Shown here one piece after another: positions 6,617 through 12,160 of a stretch of 12,160 bases of DNA. Position 1 is the stretch's first letter, and each line of letters begins with the position of its first letter. This DNA is from Bacteroidales bacterium UBA5537 (GTDB lineage Bacteria > Bacteroidota > Bacteroidia > Bacteroidales > Lentimicrobiaceae), in the NCBI GenBank assembly GCA_002426025.1, contig DINP01000116.1, positions 42,019-54,178 on the forward strand. The letters run 5' to 3'. The position numbers and the translations under genes were made by a program. The notes under the pieces are model-generated. The model saw only the letters and a program-made list of their open reading frames with translations, searched no databases and was not told where the DNA came from.

Positions 6617-7165
6617 ATGAAAAAAGTATTGTTCCCCTTATTATTCGTAGCAGCCGGACTTATTTTCTTATCGTGTGGCAATAAAAAAGGTGAAATCCTT
6701 ACGCAAAGGATACAATACGATGTCACCATTAAAACACCTGAGGTTGATCTGGCCTGGTGGGTACAAAACCTCGAAGGACAAAAGCGCGAAAAACTGGTGC
6801 AGTCAATCATCAATTCGGCAAATGCCGGCAAACTGAAACTGTATGATGTAATGACGAACAAAGAGATGAGCGTTCAGGAACTTAAAGAGCGCAGCAGCCG
6901 CAATGAGTTGCTTACTTTGCAGCGCGCATATGCACCTTACGAAGAATACGATACCATTGTAAGAAAGGAATTGCAGCTTTCTGATATATCGAGGTTACGT
7001 TTTCTCGAAGAATGGTACCTGAATGAAGAAACAGGGTATATTACGAAAAAAGTTATTGCAATCTGTCCGCTGATTGAGAGCTACACAGAACAAGGAGAGT
7101 TGCGCGGCTATAACCCTTTGTACTGGCTTTCTTTTGAAAAAAAATTCCCGCTTGAAGCGCAATAG
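6617..7165 (+). CDS. Putative lipoprotein with GldN/PorN-like sequence
   Basis: A 182-residue protein with a lipoprotein signal: MKK, a hydrophobic core, and a lipobox ending in Cys20 (FLSCG), so it is probably acylated and anchored in a membrane facing the periplasm. The rest resembles the gliding/type IX secretion protein GldN (PorN) in two places. REKLVQSIINSANAGKLKLYD (57-77) looks like GldN's 'submodule returning G-x-I-x-AYD' segment, and FLEEWYLNEETGYITKKVIAIC (129-150) followed by RGYNPLYWLSF (163-173) resembles GldN's EDWFFD, RIxGICP and GYxPLFW blocks. This similarity is from memory of the family, not from a search. It is much shorter than GldN (about 280-300 aa, as I recall) and no gldKLM genes are nearby, so it should not be called gldN. 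The gene has its own candidate promoter and is followed after 75 bp by the M16 peptidase. The function is unknown. Confidence 0.75.
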   Translation: MKKVLFPLLFVAAGLIFLSCGNKKGEILTQRIQYDVTIKTPEVDLAWWVQNLEGQKREKLVQSIINSANAGKLKLYDVMTNKEMSVQELKERSSRNELLTLQRAYAPYEEYDTIVRKELQLSDISRLRFLEEWYLNEETGYITKKVIAICPLIESYTEQGELRGYNPLYWLSFEKKFPLEAQ

Positions 7166-7186
7166 TAAAATCCGGCCTAAAAGCCC

Positions 7187-7203
7187 GATCTGATCTGATC
7201 TGA
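7187..7203. repeat. GATCT pentamer tandem repeat, three copies plus GA
   Basis: Three perfect GATCT units plus GA lie 10 bp upstream of the TACTTTTG element of the M16 peptidase gene. They cover the place where the -33 box should be, so loss or gain of a unit would change promoter geometry. Confidence 0.7.
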
Positions 7204-7213
7204 CATTTTTCCC

Positions 7214-7221
7214 TACTTTTG
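7214..7221 (+). promoter_or_regulatory. Candidate -7 promoter element for the M16 peptidase / methyltransferase pair
   Basis: TACTTTTG followed by CAGCC is a full match to TAnnTTTG, ending 19 bp before the ATG at 7241. The start site would be near 7228 with a leader of about 13 nt. The -33 position has CTG (inside the GATCT repeat) rather than TTG. Confidence 0.5.
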
Positions 7222-7240
7222 CAGCCTTTAAATCAGGTTA

Positions 7241-8467
7241 ATGCAATATCTCAATCATACCCTTCCCAATGGCATACGAATTGTTCACCGGCATTCTGAT
7301 ATGCTGGTCGGACATCTCGCCGTGATGGTTAATACCGGCTCACGTGACGAATTGCCAGGAGAAGAGGGGCATGCCCATTTTATTGAGCATGTAATTTTTA
7401 AAGGAACCGGAAAACGCCGGCTGCACCAGGTTCTTGGTCACCTCGAAAATGTCGGTGCCGATCTGAACGCTTACACTAACAAGGAAGAGACGTGTATTCA
7501 TGCATCTTTCCTTAACGCATTCTATCCACGTGCCATTGATCTGTTTGCCGATATTCTTTTCAATTCAACCTTTCCCGAAAAGGAAATTGAACGGGAAAAA
7601 GATGTTGTACTCGACGAAATCAATTCCTACAAAGACTCCCCTTCCGAACTTATTTTTGATGAATTTGAAGAAATGCTTTTCAAAGGCCATCCACTTGGGA
7701 AACCTATACTCGGATCACCGGCTTCAGTCAGGAAGATCAACCGTAAACGCATAATCTCATTTTTAAACTCGCATTACAATACCGATCAGATCGTGATCAG
7801 CTCGGTTGGAAATATTTCTTTTAAGCGCCTGATTAAACTTGTCACTGCTTCCTTTGGAAAAATCCCTGCGAATTTACGCAACAGGCCACGACAAGCATTT
7901 ATACCGCTTCCTGCAAAACAGGAAATCTTACCTAAAAGGGTGTTTCAAACGCATTGTATCATAGGAAATATTGCTTTCGGATATGCCGATCCGCGACGAA
8001 CAGCCCTGGCATTGCTCACCAACCTTTTGGGCGGACCGGCTATGAACTCGCGGCTGAGTATGGCTCTAAGGGAGCGAAACGGCATCTCCTACAACATCGA
8101 ATCGGCCTATACACCTTATTCAGAAACAGGCTCCTTTATGATTTACCTGGGCATAGATAATGGTTCTCTGGATAAAGCCATTAGCCTGGTTCATCAGGAG
8201 TTAAAGAAACTTTTTGATAAGAAACTAGGTGTACTTCAACTCCACACCGCAAAACAGCAATTTATCGGGCAGTTGGCTATTTCGTTTGAATCAAACCTGA
8301 ACGATGCACTTTCGATGGCAAAAAGCATTTTGGTATATGATAAAGTTGATACCCACGAGGTGCTCATCAACAAAATAAATGAACTGAATGCCGCTGAAAT
8401 TCAGGAAGTCGCCATGCAGGTATTTAAACCTGAAGAAATGAGTATGCTGGTTTATAAAAAACGCTGA
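7241..8467 (+). CDS. M16 family zinc metallopeptidase (processing-peptidase-like)
   Basis: A 408-residue M16 (pitrilysin/insulinase family) peptidase of the short type resembling mitochondrial processing peptidase beta and Bacillus YmxG. The inverted zinc motif HxxEH is intact: His46, Glu49 and His50 in HAHFIEHVIFKGT. The third zinc ligand is Glu126 in VVLDEINSY, 76 residues after His50, the usual distance. The C-terminal half has the family's GG-MNSRLSMALRERNGISY block (about 264-283), whose Arg and Tyr contact substrate backbone in M16 enzymes. No signal peptide is evident, so the protein is probably cytoplasmic. Substrates would be peptides or unfolded proteins; nothing more specific can be read. 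The stop codon is followed two bases later by the methyltransferase ATG, so the two are co-transcribed and probably translationally coupled. Confidence 0.93.
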   Translation: MQYLNHTLPNGIRIVHRHSDMLVGHLAVMVNTGSRDELPGEEGHAHFIEHVIFKGTGKRRLHQVLGHLENVGADLNAYTNKEETCIHASFLNAFYPRAIDLFADILFNSTFPEKEIEREKDVVLDEINSYKDSPSELIFDEFEEMLFKGHPLGKPILGSPASVRKINRKRIISFLNSHYNTDQIVISSVGNISFKRLIKLVTASFGKIPANLRNRPRQAFIPLPAKQEILPKRVFQTHCIIGNIAFGYADPRRTALALLTNLLGGPAMNSRLSMALRERNGISYNIESAYTPYSETGSFMIYLGIDNGSLDKAISLVHQELKKLFDKKLGVLQLHTAKQQFIGQLAISFESNLNDALSMAKSILVYDKVDTHEVLINKINELNAAEIQEVAMQVFKPEEMSMLVYKKR

Positions 8468-8469
8468 AA

Positions 8470-9138
8470 ATGAGTCAACTATTTGAACGCCCTCAATACC
8501 AGACCACAACGCCTGAATATGAGCAGTATGCCATAGCCTATACTTCGCCTGAACCAGAACTGATGCAGCAATTGATCAGGGAAACCAACCTTGCAGTTAC
8601 CACTCCGGGCATGCTATCAGGCCTTTTACAAGGACGCCTGCTTCAGGCGATAAGCTTTATGATGAAGCCCAGGTTGATTCTTGAAATCGGGACTTTCACA
8701 GGATATTCAGCCATCTATCTGGCATCGGGTCTTGCCGACGGTGGCAAACTGCACACCATTGACAATAATCCGGAAGTTGCTGATATAGCTGAAAAATATA
8801 TTAATAAATCTGGTTTTTCTGATAAAATCATCACCCATCAGGGCAATGCGTTGAATATAATCCCTCAACTTGAAGGCCCTTTCGATCTGGTATTTATAGA
8901 TGCTGATAAGGAAAATTATGTGAATTATTATGAACTGGTGTTCGACATGGTTGGCCCCGGGGGATTTATTATCGCGGATAATGTTCTCTGGTATGGAAAA
9001 GTTTTGAATGAAGATGCGTTAACCGACAAAGAAACCCGCGGCATTGCAGCATTTAATAAGTTTATAACAAACGATAAGCGCGTAGAACACCTGTTACTAC
9101 CTGTTAGGGACGGATTAATGGTGGTAAGAAAAAAGTAA
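8470..9138 (+). CDS. Class I SAM-dependent O-methyltransferase (catechol/caffeoyl-CoA OMT family)
   Basis: A 222-residue cytoplasmic methyltransferase of the Methyltransf_3 family, of ordinary length. SAM motif I is ILEIGTFTGYSAIYLA (70-85), and an acidic ribose-binding residue lies in LHTIDNN (94-100). The metal and catalytic residues of this family are present: Asp144 and Lys147 in FIDADKENY, and Asp170-Asn171 in IADNVLWYGKV. It would therefore be a divalent-metal-dependent enzyme methylating a catechol-like hydroxyl. The natural substrate is not known. The ATG begins two bases after the stop of the M16 peptidase gene. The gene ends 19 bp before the convergent universal stress protein gene, with no convincing terminator between them. 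Confidence 0.93.
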   Translation: MSQLFERPQYQTTTPEYEQYAIAYTSPEPELMQQLIRETNLAVTTPGMLSGLLQGRLLQAISFMMKPRLILEIGTFTGYSAIYLASGLADGGKLHTIDNNPEVADIAEKYINKSGFSDKIITHQGNALNIIPQLEGPFDLVFIDADKENYVNYYELVFDMVGPGGFIIADNVLWYGKVLNEDALTDKETRGIAAFNKFITNDKRVEHLLLPVRDGLMVVRKK

Positions 9139-9157
9139 CAGCAGGATAGTTACCGAC

Positions 9158-9982
9158 TTAGCTATTTTCAATCCCGTTTAAACACATTACCGGGATATTA
9201 TAGGGGTTGTTGATCATATTCTCTTTATCGGCCTGGGCAAAATAGTAGTGTTCTGCTGATTTTACCGACATAATGGCAATCATCCCGGCTCCGACCGAAT
9301 TTGCGTATTGAATGGTTTGTTTGGCATATCCAACCGAAACAATGGTCGAATCATCCTTTACGCGTTTATAGGTGATAGATTTTTCGTCAAACACTTGTTC
9401 GGCAAGCAATATATTCTGTTTTATCTTGTCAGACATTTGTTCTCCAACCCTGGAAACAGAATATATATGGACTTCGGCATCAAAAAGCCGGGCCATCATA
9501 GCTGTTGCATCAATCAGTTGCCTGAAACCACTATGCGCACCAACAGGAAAAACGATGGGATTTAATTTTTCATAAACAAAATCTTCCTGCACTATCATGC
9601 ACGGAATAGAAATCTGGCGTACAATATTCAGTATATCGGCTCCGAGAAGAATCTGCTTAATACCATGTACGCCATGTGTTCCAATAACAAGCATGAAATT
9701 TTCAAGCTGATTAGCAATTGCCGGGATTTCATCAAAAATATTTCCGTTTGCTATAACAGTTTGACAATTAATTCCTTCGTTTCCAACTTTATCGGCCAGA
9801 GCCTGAAGTTTATCTTCTACTTCAGAAGGCTCCGTTTTTCTCTTAAGCGGAGAATCATTATTCAGAACATGGAAAATAGTAATTGAACAATGGGCTCTTT
9901 TTGCAATAACCATAGACAGTGCTATTGCTTTACCCGATGCTGTAGTAAAATCTACCGGTACAATTATTTTCTTTGACTCCAT
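9158..9982 (-). CDS. Universal stress protein, tandem UspA domains
   Basis: A 274-residue protein with two UspA folds. Domain 1 (about 4-133) starts KKIIVPVDFTTASGKAI and ends with the nucleotide-loop sequence GTHGVHGIKQILLGAD (101-116) and PCMIVQ. The usual motif is G-x2-G-x9-G-S/T; here the last position is Ala115, so one phosphate contact is changed. Domain 2 (about 141-270) starts NPIVFPVGAHSG and keeps the fold pattern (AGMIAIMSV, IPVMCLN) but has no glycine loop, so it probably does not bind ATP. Such proteins are soluble stress-associated factors; the specific role is unknown. The ATG at 9982 is clear. The gene is convergent with the O-methyltransferase and lies about 220 bp downstream of purE on the same strand. 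No clear TAnnTTTG promoter is seen in that spacer. Confidence 0.9.
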   Translation of the reverse strand: MESKKIIVPVDFTTASGKAIALSMVIAKRAHCSITIFHVLNNDSPLKRKTEPSEVEDKLQALADKVGNEGINCQTVIANGNIFDEIPAIANQLENFMLVIGTHGVHGIKQILLGADILNIVRQISIPCMIVQEDFVYEKLNPIVFPVGAHSGFRQLIDATAMMARLFDAEVHIYSVSRVGEQMSDKIKQNILLAEQVFDEKSITYKRVKDDSTIVSVGYAKQTIQYANSVGAGMIAIMSVKSAEHYYFAQADKENMINNPYNIPVMCLNGIENS

Positions 9983-10078
9983 GATTGAATAATTATGAGA
10001 TTAACTTAAATATTAGATTTTCTGCATCTTTTAGGTTTGAAAATCTGTTTTCTACCCGAAAAATAAGCAAAAAAGTAA

Positions 10079-10126
10079 TGCTGCCTTCTGAAAAGACATT
10101 TTAAAATTGAAAATGTTCAGAAAGCA
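10079..10126 (-). terminator. Bulged stem-loop downstream of purE, possible terminator
   Basis: TGCT, TTCTGA and ACATTTT (10079-10082, 10086-10091, 10096-10102) pair with the uninterrupted 17-nt arm 10110-10126, with a 7-nt loop and two bulges, both on the same side. Read on the minus strand after purE, the hairpin is followed by a T-rich run (TTACTTTTTT), as in an intrinsic terminator. The stem is AT-rich, so it could instead be a leader element of the stress-protein gene. Confidence 0.4.
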
Positions 10127-10199
10127 AAAAATAAAAAGCCGGTGTAAAAAACCAATGACAATTATTTGCAATAGCGATTACGAGTAATGACAGGCAATA

Positions 10200-10706
10200 T
10201 CAAACTCTGAACTCGTATTTTACAGTGCTTAGTTCTTCGTTGGCTTTAACTATCTTTTTTTTCAGATCGGATTTAAAAACGACCAGTTTTTGCTGAAGCT
10301 CATCATCGCTGGTTGCAAGAATCTGAACAGCGAGAATTCCTGCATTGCGTGCCCCATTTATAGCTACAGTTGCAACAGGAATTCCGGGAGGCATCTGAAC
10401 CATCGCCAACAGCGAATCGAGCCCATCGAGTGATGCCTTGATCGGAACGCCAATCACAGGAATTGTAGTCATTGCAGCGATTACACCAGCCAGATGTGCT
10501 GCCATACCGGCACCGGCTATAATAACCCGTATTCCCTTTTTGTGTGCTGCTTTGCTAAAAGCTTCCACCTCATCAGGAGTGCGATGGGCCGATAATGCAT
10601 TGATTTCAAAAGGAATTTTAAATTCATTCAGAATTTCTGCAGCTTCCTTCATAACCGGAAGATCAGAAGTGCTGCCCATAATTATGCTTACCCTGGGATT
10701 CATCAT
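10200..10706 (-). CDS. purE: N5-carboxyaminoimidazole ribonucleotide mutase (class I PurE)
   Basis: PurE converts N5-CAIR, made by PurK, to CAIR in de novo purine synthesis in the cytoplasm. The 168-residue product from the ATG at 10706 matches the usual length (E. coli 169). The active-site elements are present: GSTSDLPVM (11-19), SAHRTP (39-44) with the catalytic His41, AGAGMAAHLAG (64-74), GVPIKASLDGLDSL (86-99) and MPPGIPVATVAI (105-116). The pattern is that of class I (bacterial) PurE rather than the class II AIR carboxylases. Two ATGs are adjacent (10706 and 10703) and either may be used. An in-frame TTG at 10754 would add 16 residues that the family lacks, so I rejected it. purK is not in the window. 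The gene diverges from hpt across a spacer with interleaved inverted repeats. Confidence 0.95.
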   Translation of the reverse strand: MMNPRVSIIMGSTSDLPVMKEAAEILNEFKIPFEINALSAHRTPDEVEAFSKAAHKKGIRVIIAGAGMAAHLAGVIAAMTTIPVIGVPIKASLDGLDSLLAMVQMPPGIPVATVAINGARNAGILAVQILATSDDELQQKLVVFKSDLKKKIVKANEELSTVKYEFRV

Positions 10707-10790
10707 TGTTTTTTTATGCAAAATAAACAAAAACATTTTGGTATTGTTAAGCAATTTTCAAAAAATCAATGTTTATTTTTCCATTAAATA

Positions 10791-10868
10791 CAGAGTTGAG
10801 AAAAAATTATTTGTCAGCATTTACAATAAAAGTATGCATTTATTTCAACTCTGCCCTTTTTGACAAAT
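10791..10868. promoter_or_regulatory. Two interleaved inverted repeats in the purE-hpt spacer (possible pseudoknot or operator pair)
   Basis: CAGAGTTGA (10791-10799) is the exact reverse complement of TCAACTCTG (10845-10853). ATTTGTCA (10809-10816) is the exact reverse complement of TGACAAAT (10861-10868). The order A-B-A'-B' cannot form nested hairpins. As RNA it would be an H-type pseudoknot with stems of 9-11 and 8 bp. As DNA it gives two half-site pairs about 52-54 bp apart. Its role is unknown; it lies between two purine genes, about 85-160 bp upstream of purE. Confidence 0.4.
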
Positions 10869-10909
10869 CACTCCACTTCTCAATGGCACTATTAATTGAT
10901 CATAGAATT

Positions 10910-10938
10910 TTGCAATCAGGGTAATTGTCGTACTTTTG
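10910..10938 (+). promoter_or_regulatory. Promoter of hpt (TTG-N18-TACTTTTG)
   Basis: TTG at 10910-10912 and TACTTTTG at 10931-10938, separated by 18 bp, give the best Bacteroidetes-type promoter in the window. The start site should be near 10945, leaving about 15 nt before the ATG at 10960. Confidence 0.65.
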
Positions 10939-10959
10939 GAAATTACAAAACCACTTCGA

Positions 10960-11499
10960 ATGAAAGATCAAATAAAAGTTAAAGACAAAGAGTTCAAGGT
11001 TTTTATCAAAGCAGAAGAAATTGATGCTGTTGTTGAAAAAGTTGCAAAGGCGATCAATAATGACCTTAAAGACAAGGTTCCATTATTCCTGGTTGTTCTC
11101 AATGGAGCATTTATGTTCGCTTCCGATTTAATGAAGAAGATAAAAATTGACAATAACATCTCGTTTGTAAAACTCTCATCCTACACCGGAACGCGCAGTT
11201 CGCAGGTTATCAATGAATTGATTGGGCTGAACGAGGTAGTTAAAGGCCGCACAGTGGTTATTATTGAAGACATTATTGATACCGGATTCACCATGCGCCG
11301 GATGCTCGATATACTGCATCAGCAGGAAGCTGCCGATGTGAAAATTGCCACCCTGGTGTTTAAACCAAATGCATTTCAGGCTGATTATAAAATTGATTAT
11401 ATCGGACTCGAAATCCCCAACGATTTCATTCTGGGTTATGGTCTCGACTATGATGGCTTTGCCCGAAATCTGCCCGATATTTATAAAATTGTGGGATAA
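10960..11499 (+). CDS. hpt: Hypoxanthine (guanine) phosphoribosyltransferase
   Basis: A 179-residue type I phosphoribosyltransferase that salvages hypoxanthine and/or guanine with PRPP to give IMP/GMP in the cytoplasm. The PRPP-binding loop is IIEDIIDTGFTM (101-112), with the Glu103-Asp104 pair and catalytic-base candidate Asp107. The pyrophosphate loop is LNGAFMF (47-53). A flexible-loop segment LSSYTGTRSS lies at 72-81. The purine-binding part has LVFKPNAF (132-139, Lys135 expected to contact the base oxo group) and DFILGYGLDYDGFARNLPDIY (155-175), typical of bacterial Hpt. A longer in-frame start at a TTG (10936) is excluded because it lies inside the promoter's -7 box. The gene is followed after 59 bp by adk on the same strand, probably one transcript, and diverges from purE. 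Confidence 0.95.
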   Translation: MKDQIKVKDKEFKVFIKAEEIDAVVEKVAKAINNDLKDKVPLFLVVLNGAFMFASDLMKKIKIDNNISFVKLSSYTGTRSSQVINELIGLNEVVKGRTVVIIEDIIDTGFTMRRMLDILHQQEAADVKIATLVFKPNAFQADYKIDYIGLEIPNDFILGYGLDYDGFARNLPDIYKIVG

Positions 11500-11558
11500 A
11501 GAAGCAACAAACTCAGTTTATATTGAGCCCTAAATTTAAATAATATAACTTACTAACT

Positions 11559-12160
11559 ATGCTTAATATTGCATTATTTGGCCCTCCGGGTGCAGGGAAA
11601 GGAACTCAATCGGCACTATTGATCGAAAAGTATAAATTAGCTTACATCTCGACCGGCGACCTGCTCCGACAGGAAATTTCAGAAGGTTCGGACCTGGGTA
11701 AAAAAGCAAAAGACATTATTGACCGTGGTCAGCTGGTATCAGATGAACTGATTGTTCAGCTGATTGAGAAACGGATTATCATGAGTACAGATTCCAATGG
11801 AATCCTGTTCGACGGATTTCCGCGTACGCTGGTTCAGGCCTATATTCTTGAGGGTTTGCTGCTGAAACTGAACACCTCGCTGGCCTGTATGTTAAGCCTC
11901 GAAGTTCCGCGCGATGAGTTGGTTGCCCGCTTACTCGAACGTGGAAAATCATCGGGTCGTAGTGACGATACTGCCGAAGTAATTGAATACAGGCTTAAAG
12001 AGTACGAAGATAAAACCAAACCCGTAGCCGAGTTTTACAAATTCCGCGATAAGTATATAACTATTCAGGGCGTTGGCCCGATACCAGAAGTTCTTGGGCG
12101 GTTAACCGAATCAATTGACAAAACGCTTCAGAATGTTTGGTTTAACCTTGTGCTGACCGG
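11559..12160 (+). CDS. adk: Adenylate kinase (3' end off window)
   Basis: Adenylate kinase interconverts ATP + AMP and 2 ADP in the cytoplasm. The reading frame opens at an ATG at 11559 and has no stop before the window edge (200 complete codons). The P-loop is GPPGAGKGT (8-16), the AMP-binding segments are STGDLLR (31-37) and DGFPRTLVQA (85-94), and the short LID region is LERGKSSGRSDD (126-137). This is the non-zinc, short-LID type. Bacteroidetes Adk proteins I know are about 190 aa and end near the equivalent of LTESIDKTL (182-190). This frame continues at least ten more residues (QNVWFNLVLT), so it has a C-terminal tail or a fusion. No separate promoter is clear in the 59-bp gap after hpt (a TAAATTTA is one base off the -7 consensus). 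Confidence 0.95.
   Translation, partial: MLNIALFGPPGAGKGTQSALLIEKYKLAYISTGDLLRQEISEGSDLGKKAKDIIDRGQLVSDELIVQLIEKRIIMSTDSNGILFDGFPRTLVQAYILEGLLLKLNTSLACMLSLEVPRDELVARLLERGKSSGRSDDTAEVIEYRLKEYEDKTKPVAEFYKFRDKYITIQGVGPIPEVLGRLTESIDKTLQNVWFNLVLT

Noticed and set aside
9135..9153. GTAAC / GTTAC inverted repeat between the convergent methyltransferase and stress-protein genes, considered as a bidirectional terminator
   Set aside because: Only five base pairs with a nine-base loop, overlapping the stop codon and without a T-run.
10177..10188. Small palindrome ATTAC-GA-GTAAT just downstream of purE
   Set aside because: A two-base centre is too tight for a hairpin, and such short dyads are expected by chance in AT-rich DNA.
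10438..10863. Open frame of 141 codons on the plus strand covering purE and the spacer
   Set aside because: It is antisense to the conserved PurE active site and continues through the interleaved repeats. No recognisable protein and no promoter.
10707..10959. ZTP (pfl) or other known purine riboswitch upstream of purE or hpt
   Set aside because: The conserved ZTP core sequences I remember are not present on either strand. The hpt leader predicted from its promoter is only about 15 nt, too short for a riboswitch.
1..12160. Mobile elements, CRISPR arrays, tRNA or rRNA genes, defence or phage systems
   Set aside because: I looked on both strands and saw no transposase, integrase, phage or defence-type proteins, no regularly spaced long repeats and no tRNA-like cloverleaf. 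The region is mainly housekeeping.

Overview
The window looks like a chromosomal segment of a Bacteroidota (Bacteroidetes) bacterium, probably Bacteroidales or a relative. Three things support this. Several gene starts are preceded by the phylum's -7 promoter signature TAnnTTTG (best case at 10910-10938, TTG-N18-TACTTTTG). Shine-Dalgarno sequences are mostly absent. Several proteins have Bacteroidetes character: a GldN/PorN-like lipoprotein, an alginate-export-type outer-membrane protein, and a short-LID adenylate kinase. There are no tRNA or rRNA genes, CRISPR arrays, transposases or phage genes, and the content is mostly housekeeping.

Layout. (1) 1-770, minus: the first 256 codons of an outer-membrane beta-barrel protein of the alginate-export type, running off the left edge. 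(2) 894-2645, minus: a two-component system, with a membrane histidine kinase (HisKA_3 type) followed by a NarL/LuxR-type response regulator. The regulator ends just upstream of the porin promoter, where three TACGYTT repeats lie. (3) 2761-6381, minus: an apparent two-gene operon. The upstream gene is a GT-C/TMTC-like multi-pass membrane protein with C-terminal TPRs. The downstream gene is a cyclic-nucleotide-binding domain fused to aspartate ammonia-lyase. (4) 6617-9138, plus: a GldN-like lipoprotein, then a tightly coupled M16 zinc peptidase and O-methyltransferase pair. (5) 9158-9982, minus: a two-domain universal stress protein, convergent with the methyltransferase. (6) 10200 to the right edge: purine nucleotide genes, purE (minus) diverging from hpt and adk (plus). 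adk is cut by the window end.

How the genes fit together. purE (de novo IMP synthesis), hpt (salvage) and adk (adenylate balance) form a purine cluster around a 253-bp divergent spacer with two interleaved inverted repeats. The kinase and regulator form a complete phosphorelay of unknown signal, and the adjacent porin is a plausible but unproven target. The CNB-aspartase fusion suggests ligand control of aspartate deamination to fumarate and ammonia, but the phosphate-clamp arginine of the CNB fold is a histidine, so the ligand may not be cAMP.

I did not find a clearly new multi-gene system. The observations most worth following are the CNB-aspartase fusion, the interleaved repeats between purE and hpt, the orphan GldN-like lipoprotein, and the triple repeat upstream of the porin next to a NarL-type regulator.
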